DNA of 64,000 bases from Bacteroides fragilis NCTC 9343 (GTDB lineage: Bacteria > Bacteroidota > Bacteroidia > Bacteroidales > Bacteroidaceae), in assembly GCF_000025985.1 (NCBI RefSeq), contig NC_003228.3, positions 4,774,001 to 4,838,000 on the forward strand, written 5' to 3'. Below the pieces are notes generated by a model, which did no database searches, was not told where the DNA came from, and was given only the letters and a program-made list of their open reading frames with translations. Of the stretch, positions 51,681-59,776 are shown in pieces; positions within the stretch are counted from its first letter, which is position 1, and each line of letters opens with the position of its first letter. Position numbers and translations under genes: made by a program.

Positions 51681-52661
51681 TTACTCCACTTCAAAATCAT
51701 CACACGTAAATATCTCCTCTTCGGGCAGCTTCGTTGTAGCATTCAGCATTTCGGGTTGCCAGGTACGAACATGAATTTTAGGTGCATCCTCGTTTGTAAA
51801 ATCCCACAACAAAAACAGATAGCCTTCGTCGTGATAGCTGTCTGATGTGTATCCCTGCTTCAAAGTCACTCCATAAAAGCCCTCTTTGGCGGGATGTTTC
51901 ACTACATTTATTTCATCAAATATCACATGAATCCGTTTATTAGCTCCAAAAATCGTTTTCAACCGCGAGAGGTATTCTTTCTTTGACTGTTTGTTATAGA
52001 CCACCTTCTCAGAGGCTACAAAATGATTCATCTCAGAAGGTACAGAACGAATCACCTTACCGGTAATGATCAGAGCATCATCACTGAATATCTGATTCAA
52101 GAAAATAAGATCTTTCGTATTGTAAGCTGTACGGAACTGTTCGACGTAATCCAGAATCAACTGACGGTAACGAAAATCCGCCACCTCTTTCCCTGCCACT
52201 AGAACTTTAGTATACAGATTAGTGCTAATAGCCAAATGAAAATCAGTAATCTTAGCTTGAGAGTCAAAACCAATCACTCCCTCTTGATATTCGTCTTTCG
52301 AACCGTCAGGCTGCGATAAGAAAAGAGGAATATTACGTACCTGATAAGTTCCGTTCATATTCAGACAACGTTCTATCACTTCTGTTTCGGCACAACGAAA
52401 AGGAGTATTTTCCCATAGCATGCGAATGCTATTCTGCACCTCCATCGCCATGCTGATCTTTGAAAAATCAGGCAAACGCTTTTCAACGTAAGCACTATTT
52501 ATTTCCGTTAATAAATTGGTGATATTAACTTGTACAGCTTCTTTTAAATTTGCATTATCCATATCTGTCAAATGAAAATCAGTAGCATATTGTGCTTTAG
52601 CAAAGACAGATAATTGAAGAAAAGCAATTAATAAGATAAATTTGATTTGTATCGTTTTCAT
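51681..52661 (-). CDS. Exported protein with NTF2-like/SnoaL-like C-terminal part
   Basis: About 326 aa with a signal peptide (cleavage near AKAQY). The second half (about 190-320) resembles an NTF2-like fold: a helix LDYVEQFRTAYNTKDL, the segment FLNQIFSDDALIITG and terminal strands EGYLFLLWDF. No lipobox, so it is probably periplasmic. It lies between the FN3 gene and the gene of the 337-aa protein, with 32-36 bp gaps. Function unknown. Confidence 0.65.
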   Translation of the reverse strand: MKTIQIKFILLIAFLQLSVFAKAQYATDFHLTDMDNANLKEAVQVNITNLLTEINSAYVEKRLPDFSKISMAMEVQNSIRMLWENTPFRCAETEVIERCLNMNGTYQVRNIPLFLSQPDGSKDEYQEGVIGFDSQAKITDFHLAISTNLYTKVLVAGKEVADFRYRQLILDYVEQFRTAYNTKDLIFLNQIFSDDALIITGKVIRSVPSEMNHFVASEKVVYNKQSKKEYLSRLKTIFGANKRIHVIFDEINVVKHPAKEGFYGVTLKQGYTSDSYHDEGYLFLLWDFTNEDAPKIHVRTWQPEMLNATTKLPEEEIFTCDDFEVE

Positions 52662-52693
52662 GACTATATTCTTTTTATTTATGATCCATTCAT

Positions 52694-53707
52694 TTAAAAA
52701 ACTTGAAACCAAATGACTCCATGCCCTTTATAATTTTTCAAAGCATCAGCCGTATTTGTTTTAAGATTCGTACGCTCTTTAGCCCCTTTATTCAAAACTG
52801 TTATCAACCGCTTATCTTTAATGATAACCAGATAAGAGGCTTGAGGATTCTTTATGGTTTTCACATTACCGTATATTAATTTACCTTCTCTTTGCCCTTT
52901 CTCCAAGAATGAAAGCACTTCATCGAAAGAGTTCAGAGCCAATAAGTTCGTAACAAGAAGCCGGTCTGTGTCAGGCAAAGATTCTACTGCAGATGGAAGC
53001 TCTTCTATTTCAATCGGTGACTCCACACTTGAGGTCTTGCCAGTAGTAGTTGCCGGAGTTATCACTTTGGAAGGCGCTTCGGGCGTAGTCATAACAACTG
53101 TAGTTGGAGCAGATGAATATAGGGTAGGAACCGTATCAGCCACCACCTGCTCCGGCTTATTTACTACCGAGCCATCTTCCGTCTCAACTCCTACTTGATT
53201 CAGCAGACTGACTATACCACCTACTTTACGTGTATCATCAGCCGTCAACTTAAGTTCCGATTCCGCATTATCCTGCTTTAAAGAGTCTTGTTGCACTCGT
53301 TCAGCCTCCGCTCTCTTCCATTTCTCCAGTGCCTTGCCCGGATTTTTATGAAAAGCAAAAGCATCTTTCAGAATATAAGTACATACTCTAAATAAATCCC
53401 CATTCTTAATCACTACATTCTGACATTTGTCCTCAATCACATCCCAAATCTCCTCTACATCTTTTGGGTCCATCTTAAACCGTTGAGAAAAAATCCCAAT
53501 CACATGTACATGAAGTAAGTCCAACGAATATTGCTGAGCCTCTGACATCCCTACTGGAGTAGTAGCTTCTGCATATACATACTTCTCGCTTAACTTGATA
53601 TCTCTCACTTTTTCGCGAAGAGAATCCTGAGAAACAGTAATTCCCTGTGAATACACAAGGAGTGGCACTAGGCCCATAGCTAAAAATAGTGTAATACCTC
53701 TGACCAT
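52694..53707 (-). CDS. Exported hypothetical protein, operon member
   Basis: About 337 aa from the ATG at 53707, with a signal peptide (LVYSQG). The first half is helical (residues about 30-130) and a low-complexity Thr/Pro/Val linker (about 200-250) follows. The C-terminal 80 residues contain LLALNSFDEVLSFL and the end YKGHGVIWFQVF. I do not recognise the family. The linker suggests that it joins a periplasmic or surface head to a second domain. Confidence 0.6.
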   Translation of the reverse strand: MVRGITLFLAMGLVPLLVYSQGITVSQDSLREKVRDIKLSEKYVYAEATTPVGMSEAQQYSLDLLHVHVIGIFSQRFKMDPKDVEEIWDVIEDKCQNVVIKNGDLFRVCTYILKDAFAFHKNPGKALEKWKRAEAERVQQDSLKQDNAESELKLTADDTRKVGGIVSLLNQVGVETEDGSVVNKPEQVVADTVPTLYSSAPTTVVMTTPEAPSKVITPATTTGKTSSVESPIEIEELPSAVESLPDTDRLLVTNLLALNSFDEVLSFLEKGQREGKLIYGNVKTIKNPQASYLVIIKDKRLITVLNKGAKERTNLKTNTADALKNYKGHGVIWFQVF

Positions 53708-53723
53708 AATTATCTTATATTTA

Positions 53724-54887
53724 TTAATTTTGTCCACCAAATAAATTACGCAAATTGTGTATAGGAACAAATCCGTACAATTGCATATTCATTTTATATC
53801 TATCGGGATACAGCAAAATACGAATATCCGTATCAAAATAGAGCAAATGATTATACCCCAAAGAGCGATTTACCATAAAAGCTATTCCCCAAAAATGATT
53901 TCCAACAGAACGTTCCATACCTACGTATACATCGCAACCACTATTTTTACAATAATCAACCAGCTCACACAACGGTAATTCAAAGCTGTTTTTCCGATTA
54001 CCGTACATACATTGGGTCACCTGTACTTTACATCTTTCATCCGCACTAATCGTAAATAAATTAGAGATAGATTCTACAGGTGAATGAATATCTAAAATCG
54101 GAGTAAATTTACCGTCAGTTCCTTTTTTATAATATTGACTGGAAGAAATAGCTTCAATGCCATAAAAGTCTTCCCCCGTCACATAGCAAGAGTCGTTTAA
54201 AGCTTTCAATGATTGGGGTATGCATGCCGGAGAGGGCCTCCGACCAAGACGATAATTTTCCAAATTCATGTAAAACAGATTTTCTGCTTCAACTTTATTC
54301 ATTCCCCAAATTAATTCATATTGAATAGGGAAACGCAAAGAAAAAAGCATTTCTTTATCATGATACCATACCATAGTATAACGACTATTATCAGTAGTAA
54401 TAATAAAAGAATGGGCTGAATTCATTTCCCTTAACACTGACAATAATCTGGCATGAGTGAGCAAACGATTATTTTGTCCCAAACGAACCATCACTTTACT
54501 TTCTTCTAAGAGATGCCGCATCCCTTCATCATTATCTGTTAACAATAACTCCAATAAATAACGTTCAACAAATGTATATACAGGGGAAGGATTCTGTTCC
54601 ATAACCGTACGATCGAATAGTTCGAACCCGATATGATTAACCGTACGATACAAGTCAGTAGTAACAATAATTTGTTTATCCGGGCATAAAGGCTTTAATA
54701 AGATACGTTGTTTTACCGAACAATCAGCCTGATATTGTGAAGAAAGCTGGAAGGCTATATTTTCAAGTTTTTTAGATACAAATTTTCCCTGTTCTTGCGA
54801 AAGCAAAAATGTTATATCACAAAAACAAAATAAAATGACCCAAGAAATTCTACAAGTCATTTGTTTCTTATCGATACTACCATACAT
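53724..54887 (-). CDS. Exported hypothetical protein, first gene of the surface operon
   Basis: About 387 aa from the ATG at 54887; an ATG at 54860 gives the neatest signal peptide (MTCRISWVILFCFCDITFLL) and may be the true start. The mature part has mixed alpha/beta character with FWGIAFMVNRSLGYNHLLYFD near the end. I do not recognise the family. It is preceded by a leader of about 290 nt containing repeated structured motifs and a consensus promoter at 55218-55188. Confidence 0.6.
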   Translation of the reverse strand: MYGSIDKKQMTCRISWVILFCFCDITFLLSQEQGKFVSKKLENIAFQLSSQYQADCSVKQRILLKPLCPDKQIIVTTDLYRTVNHIGFELFDRTVMEQNPSPVYTFVERYLLELLLTDNDEGMRHLLEESKVMVRLGQNNRLLTHARLLSVLREMNSAHSFIITTDNSRYTMVWYHDKEMLFSLRFPIQYELIWGMNKVEAENLFYMNLENYRLGRRPSPACIPQSLKALNDSCYVTGEDFYGIEAISSSQYYKKGTDGKFTPILDIHSPVESISNLFTISADERCKVQVTQCMYGNRKNSFELPLCELVDYCKNSGCDVYVGMERSVGNHFWGIAFMVNRSLGYNHLLYFDTDIRILLYPDRYKMNMQLYGFVPIHNLRNLFGGQN

Positions 54888-54919
54888 GTGTGTTTTCCAA
54901 TTCAAATTTAACACAAAAA

Positions 54920-54996
54920 GCGCAAGCTTCATCAGTCATTTTGTCTCTCAGGTATCGCCAAACACCTCTGCACTCAATGACCAACTTTGCTTGCGC
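54920..54996 (+). repeat. Structured motif, copy C (inverse orientation)
   Basis: A 77-nt hairpin closed by GCGCAAGC (54920-54927) and GCTTGCGC (54989-54996) encloses TTGTCTCT (54941-54948), ATCGCCAAA (54954-54962) and CTGCAC (54968-54973). It shares these three blocks with copies A and B on the other strand. It lies in the leader of the surface operon. Confidence 0.7.
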
Positions 54997-55094
54997 CTAT
55001 TTTACTATAAAACAGATTTGCATTTTACTTCCAAAGCAAAACACAAACACAGATACGGTAATATAAGGTAAACAATCGTTGAAGCATTTTTCTT

Positions 55095-55131
55095 GTGCAG
55101 TCTCAAAATTTGGCGATTTCAGAGACAAGAA
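55095..55131 (-). repeat. Structured motif, copy A in the operon leader
   Basis: On the minus strand: TTGTCTCT, three bases, ATCGCCAAA (55117-55109), then CTGCAC. The GTCTC and GAGAC blocks can pair and present the ATCGCCAAA block in the loop. It lies about 50 nt after the predicted operon start site. Confidence 0.65.
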
Positions 55132-55187
55132 TCAGCTCACGCTCGTTAACTAACACAACTAAGTTTCACTTAACTTAGCAATATTCG

Positions 55188-55218
55188 CAAAAATAGATAA
55201 AAAAAAGCAAGTTGCAAA
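55188..55218 (-). promoter_or_regulatory. Consensus promoter of the seven-gene operon
   Basis: -33 TTTG (55218-55215), 19-nt spacer, -7 TATTTTTG (55195-55188). Transcription would begin near 55181. Confidence 0.7.
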
Positions 55219-55229
55219 AAATTCCCTCA

Positions 55230-55376
55230 AAATAAAAACAGCACGCATCTCGCCCACGTAAAAACATGTGACGAGATGCAATGCTGCTAAAAACGTCCCT
55301 GTACAGTCTTTAATATTTGGCGATTCGGAGAGACAAGAACTTTTAATTATATTATATATCTATTACCCACAAACAT
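55230..55376 (-). ncRNA. Candidate small RNA (about 145 nt) with its own promoter and terminator
   Basis: A promoter (TTTG 55411-55408, 18 nt, TATATTTG 55389-55382) would start RNA near 55376. The RNA contains motif copy B (55339-55301: TTGTCTCT, ATCGCCAAA, CTGTAC). It ends at a strong hairpin (GCATCTCG 55245-55252 with CGAGATGC 55272-55279, plus CAGC/GCTG) and a TTTTTATTTT tract. No reading frame of note is present. Confidence 0.6.
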
Positions 55377-55567
55377 TATCACAAATATACAATAATTAAA
55401 CAAGCAACAAAGATATAAAAAAGGAAAAGAAGAATAAATGGTAATAAAAAGGGGATATAGTAAAAAAATAGAGATTATTTAGCAATATTTTAAGTTGTGA
55501 ACTTATCACATCGTCATTTTTCTTCGATATTTTATTAATGATTCTGCACCCGTCAAAGAATTAGCAC

Positions 55568-55575
55568 TATATTTG
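55568..55575 (+). promoter_or_regulatory. -7 box of the NUDIX gene
   Basis: TATATTTG matches the consensus. The ATG at 55609 follows 33 bp later, so the upstream in-frame codon at 55573 lies within the promoter and is not the start. Confidence 0.6.
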
Positions 55576-55608
55576 CCCTACTTTAAATCATTATCTAATA
55601 TCCCAATA

Positions 55609-56166
55609 ATGGAAAAAAAAGACGAAATCTGGCAGGTAGTCAGCAGTAAATATCTATTTCGGCGCCCATGGCTAACCGTACGTTGTGACGACATGCTTTT
55701 GCCCAACGGCAATCATATTCCGGAGTATTACATCCTTGAGTATCCCGACTGGGTGAACACCATCGCCATCACCAAAGAAGGAAAGTTTGTATTCGTCCGC
55801 CAATTCCGTCCGGGAATAGGTAAACAGCTATACGAACTCTGTGCCGGCGTATGTGAGAAAGAAGACGCTTCACCACTTGTTTCGGCGCAACGGGAGCTAC
55901 TTGAAGAGACCGGATACGGCAAAGGCAACTGGAAAGAGTATATGGTAATTTCGGCCAATCCGAGTACTCATACCAATCTGACACACTGCTTTCTGGCTAC
56001 TGATGTGGAGCAAATCGACACACAACACCTGGAAGACACGGAGGCGCTTACAGTACATCTGCTCAGCCTTGAAGAGGTAAAAGAACTACTGGAAAACGGA
56101 CAGATCATGCAGTCACTGCATGCAGCCCCACTTTGGAAATACATGGCAGAACATAAACAGATCTAA
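55609..56166 (+). CDS. NUDIX hydrolase (ADP-ribose pyrophosphatase-like)
   Basis: 185-aa cytoplasmic pyrophosphatase of the ADP-ribose/nucleotide-sugar group. The NUDIX box reads GVCEKEDASPLVSAQRELLEETGY (residues about 83-106; REx2EExG core intact), and the usual FVRQFRPG loop precedes it. The ATG at 55609 is supported by the promoter position. It stands alone on the plus strand, divergent from the surface operon. The exact substrate cannot be read from the sequence. Confidence 0.9.
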   Translation: MEKKDEIWQVVSSKYLFRRPWLTVRCDDMLLPNGNHIPEYYILEYPDWVNTIAITKEGKFVFVRQFRPGIGKQLYELCAGVCEKEDASPLVSAQRELLEETGYGKGNWKEYMVISANPSTHTNLTHCFLATDVEQIDTQHLEDTEALTVHLLSLEEVKELLENGQIMQSLHAAPLWKYMAEHKQI

Positions 56167-56245
56167 ATAAAAAGCCTTGGAGCGTAGGGAGTTTCTCATC
56201 GGATGTTGTCTTTATAGGAAAGAACCTATAAAACCAACAAACATT

Positions 56246-56338
56246 ATGAAAGAATTTATGCTGATCGCTTCTCTCGTCTTGTCATTCTGCATTCTTATTT
56301 TATGTAGAGACTATATCGTATTTATGCTGAAAAAATGA
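56246..56338 (+). CDS. Possible 30-aa membrane peptide
   Basis: A 30-codon frame encodes one hydrophobic helix (MLIASLVLSFCILIL) with charged ends (MKEF, MLKK). The start ATG follows an AT-rich leader of the Bacteroides kind without a strong SD. Small membrane peptides of this size exist in Bacteroides, but chance cannot be ruled out. Confidence 0.35.
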   Translation: MKEFMLIASLVLSFCILILCRDYIVFMLKK

Positions 56339-56437
56339 AAAAGTTTCGCTTTTATGCTTCTTTTTTCGTTTTGACATGACATTACAAAATAAGGAATCAT
56401 TATTTTGCTTTTCTTTGCAGTGAGAAAGAAGAGCATC

Positions 56438-57461
56438 ATGGATTCCTTTGATAAATATATATCCCGGAACCTTCCGCTGGTCAGCCTGATCAGTGCGGTT
56501 TTCATCATATATCCCAATATAGCCTGCACCCCGTGGGAGCTAAACTCTTTGGAACCATCGGAATACCTTGGTTTCTTTTCTTACTTCATATACCGTTTCC
56601 TCTTCTTTTGGGGGATGATCGGTTTCCTGATAAACTACAATCTGCGGCAGATCCCGACAGCGCTGTTCAGGAAACGCCTGACTCACAACTTCCTGTTTGC
56701 ACTGACCGGTTATCTGTTCTTCGCATCCGTTTCGTACACCATCTCTTCGCATGGTTTCCATACGGATTTTCTGGGAAGCACTTTAATCTCCCAGTTCTTC
56801 ACGCTCTGCTTTTTATGCACTTTGGTAGGATACATCTCCATGCTTTATACCCGGCAAAGAGAAAAAAGAACAGGAAATAGAACGTCTCCGTTTTGAAAAC
56901 TTGCAAAGCCGTTGTGATGCACTGGCCAACCAGGTAAACCCGCACTTCTTCTTCAACTCACTGAACGGAATATCTTCACTGATCCGAAAGAAGAACGATG
57001 AAAACACGCTGACGTATGTCAACCAACTATCCGATATTTTCCGGTATATCTTGCAGAGCGACCGCAAAGGAGTGGTTACACTGAGAGAAGAACTGGAGTT
57101 CATCCAGTCCTTCCGATACGTAATGGAGGTACGCTTTGCCAATAAACTGAGTTTTACTATCGACGTGGATGAAGCACAGAAAGATGTACTGACACTGCCT
57201 GTACTCTCACTCCTGCCATTGGTAGACAACGTCACGGTACACAACAGGATAGACAGTGAACACAAAATGGATATCTCCATCCGGCTGAACGAACAATACG
57301 AACTGGTGGTATCCAATCCCATTTACCCCAAACTGTCACCTCCCGACACCAACGGAACGGGATTAAGCAACCTTGAAAACCGCTTCAACTTATTAATGAA
57401 TAAACAAATCCGGATAGAAACTGATGAAAAAGTGTTCCGGGTATATTTACCTCTAATATAG
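56438..57461 (+). pseudogene. LytS-type sensor histidine kinase, split by a frameshift
   Basis: The N-terminal frame (56438-56870) encodes four membrane helices. The C-terminal frame (to 57461) has the His_kinase box NQVNPHFFFNSLN (phospho-acceptor His) and the ATP-lid motif GTGLSNLENRF. They differ by +1, and removing one A from the A6 run at 56862-56867 restores a continuous EKEQEIERLRFENLQ linker. So it is one kinase of about 340 aa that is either inactivated, phase-variable by slippage, or a sequencing artefact. Its LytTR partner follows directly. Confidence 0.85.
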
Positions 57462-57469
57462 TGGCTGTT

Positions 57470-58225
57470 ATGAAAGTATTGATTGTAGAAGACGAAACTG
57501 CTGCCTATGAAAATTTAACGGATATTCTCACAGAGATAACTCCCGACATCCGGATCATGGCAAATACGGAAAGTGTCACACAAACCGTCGGGTGGTTACA
57601 ATCTAATCCGGCTCCGGATCTGATATTCATGGATATTCATTTATCGGACGGATCGGCTTTTGCTATTTTCGACAGAATAGAACTGGAGACTCCCATCATA
57701 TTCACAACCGCTTATGACCGATATGCCATCGAAGCTTTTAAGGTGAACAGCATAGATTATTTATTAAAGCCGGTCAAAGTGGAAGATGTAGAACACGCAT
57801 TGGAGAAATACAGTAAGCTGACCCGGCAGGACTTATTACAATATTTGTCACAACTGACTCTATTGAAACCTGCACCCAGATACAAAGACAAGTTACTGAT
57901 TGCACACAAAGACAAGCTGTTACCGGTAAATATAAAAAATATTTCTTATTTTTACGCAACCGGCAAAAATACGTATGTATGCTTAAAAGACGGCAATCGT
58001 TATCCATACTCCAAGACTTTGGAACAAATTGCTTCCTCACTGAACCCGGAAGACTTCATCCGGGCCAATAAGCAGTTTATCGTAGCGAGGGATAGCGTAA
58101 CGGATATAACCATCTGGTTCGACAACCGTCTACTTATCACGCTCGATACAGAAGTACCGGAACGTATTTATGTCAGCAAAAACAAAGCATCGGAATTTAA
58201 AACATGGCTTGTAAACGATAAATAA
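57470..58225 (+). CDS. LytTR-family response regulator
   Basis: 251-aa regulator with a receiver domain (acidic pair in VEDETAAYE, phospho-acceptor Asp in FMDIHL, Lys in LLKPVKVED) and a C-terminal LytTR DNA-binding domain (FYATGKNTYVCLKDG, DFIRANKQFIV). The ATG at 57470 is preferred to GTG at 57461. It follows the split sensor kinase by 8 bp and precedes the Fe-S gene by 23 bp, so it may control the redox and receptor genes downstream. Confidence 0.93.
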   Translation: MKVLIVEDETAAYENLTDILTEITPDIRIMANTESVTQTVGWLQSNPAPDLIFMDIHLSDGSAFAIFDRIELETPIIFTTAYDRYAIEAFKVNSIDYLLKPVKVEDVEHALEKYSKLTRQDLLQYLSQLTLLKPAPRYKDKLLIAHKDKLLPVNIKNISYFYATGKNTYVCLKDGNRYPYSKTLEQIASSLNPEDFIRANKQFIVARDSVTDITIWFDNRLLITLDTEVPERIYVSKNKASEFKTWLVNDK

Positions 58226-58248
58226 CAAACTCAATAAAAACAAACGCA

Positions 58249-59754
58249 ATGTTACGAAAAATCAGATTAACATGTGGCATCATCTGCCTGACACTGATCA
58301 CCTTGCTATTCCTTGACTTTACCGGAACCCTTCACGGTTGGTTCGGCTGGCTGGCAAAGATCCAGTTCCTCCCTGCAGTACTGGCATTGAACGTAGGGGT
58401 AGTAGTCCTTTTAATCATCCTGACAGGAGTATTCGGCCGAATCTATTGCTCGGTGATTTGTCCGTTGGGGGTATTTCAAGATGTAGCAGCCTGGATTGGC
58501 AAAAAGCGGAAAAAGTTACCCTACTCCTATTCTCCCGCTCTCTCCCTCCTACGCTACGGGGCATTGGCAATATTCATCATCACCCTGGTGGCAGGAGTAA
58601 GTTTCATCGCAACTCTATTTGCTCCCTACAGTGCTTACGGGCGTATCGCAAACAACCTGTTCCAACCCATTTGGCTGTGGGGAAACAACCTGTTCGCCCA
58701 TTTAGCCGAACGGGCCGGCAGCTATGCATTTTATGAAGTAGACATCTGGATAAAAAGTCTGCCTACTTTCATTGTAGCCGCAGCTACTTTTGTCATCCTG
58801 ATATTATTGGCATGGCGGAACGGACGCACTTACTGCAATACAATCTGCCCGGTAGGGACGGTACTGGGATTTCTTTCACGTTACTCCTTGTTCCGCATCA
58901 CAATAGATACGGAAAAATGCAATAAATGCGGACTTTGTGCACGCCATTGTAAAGCGACCTGCATCAATGCTAAAGAACATACGATCGATTACAGCCGATG
59001 CGTGGTTTGCATGGATTGTCTTGGTAAATGCAAGCAGAAAGCGCTCAGTTACCAATTGCGGACAACCAAGGCCCGGCCAGCAAAAGCAGAAGAAAATGCT
59101 CATGCAGCCTCATCCAAGGAAGTCAATGAAGCACGTCGCAATTTCCTTACCGTAACGGCAATGGCCGCTACGGCATCAGCCCTAAAAGCACAAGAGAAAA
59201 AAGTAGACGGAGGACTGGCGGCCATAGAAGATAAAAAGATCCCGAACCGCCAGACTCCCATTACACCTCCCGGTTCGTTGAGTGCACGAAACATGGCAGC
59301 ACATTGCACAGCTTGCCAATTGTGCGTATCAGCTTGTTCCAACCAAGTATTGCGTCCTTCCACTAACCTGATGAATCTGATGCAACCTGAAATATCATAT
59401 GAACGCGGATACTGCCGTCCGGAATGTAATGACTGTTCACAGGTATGTCCGACAGGAGCCATACACCCCATTACAACAGCCGACAAATCTTCCACTCAAA
59501 TCGGACATGCTGTCTGGATCAAAGCAAACTGCGTGTCGCTGACCGATGGAGTGAAATGTGACAACTGTGCCCGTCATTGTCCGACAGGAGCTATTCAGAT
59601 GATTGTCGCCGAACCGGAAAAAGAGACTTCTCCCCAAATTCCGGCGATCAACACCGAGCGTTGCATCGGCTGTGGAGCATGCGAGAATCTTTGTCCGGCA
59701 CGTCCGTTCAGTGCCATCTACGTCGAGGGGCACGAAAGGCATCGTATCATATAA
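58249..59754 (+). CDS. NapH-NapG-like fused polyferredoxin membrane protein
   Basis: 501-aa Fe-S membrane protein. The first about 210 residues have four membrane helices and two CxxxCP motifs (YCSVICPLG, YCNTICPVG) as in NapH-type quinol-side proteins, followed by two 4Fe-4S motifs (CNKCGLCARHC, CVVCMDCLGKC). From residue 296 an internal twin-arginine-like segment (RRNFLTVTAMAATASAL) starts a second, NapG-like part with further 4Fe-4S motifs (CTACQLCVSAC, CNDCSQVCP, CDNCARHCP, CIGCGACENLC). It appears to be a fusion of two proteins usually encoded separately and would move electrons to a periplasmic partner. Confidence 0.85.
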   Translation: MLRKIRLTCGIICLTLITLLFLDFTGTLHGWFGWLAKIQFLPAVLALNVGVVVLLIILTGVFGRIYCSVICPLGVFQDVAAWIGKKRKKLPYSYSPALSLLRYGALAIFIITLVAGVSFIATLFAPYSAYGRIANNLFQPIWLWGNNLFAHLAERAGSYAFYEVDIWIKSLPTFIVAAATFVILILLAWRNGRTYCNTICPVGTVLGFLSRYSLFRITIDTEKCNKCGLCARHCKATCINAKEHTIDYSRCVVCMDCLGKCKQKALSYQLRTTKARPAKAEENAHAASSKEVNEARRNFLTVTAMAATASALKAQEKKVDGGLAAIEDKKIPNRQTPITPPGSLSARNMAAHCTACQLCVSACSNQVLRPSTNLMNLMQPEISYERGYCRPECNDCSQVCPTGAIHPITTADKSSTQIGHAVWIKANCVSLTDGVKCDNCARHCPTGAIQMIVAEPEKETSPQIPAINTERCIGCGACENLCPARPFSAIYVEGHERHRII

Positions 59755-59776
59755 CACATCTCAAAAATAAAGACAT

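Noticed and set aside
54920..54950. CTGATGA near copy C, as in a hammerhead ribozyme core
   Set aside because: The required GAAA after stem II and the third stem are not present.
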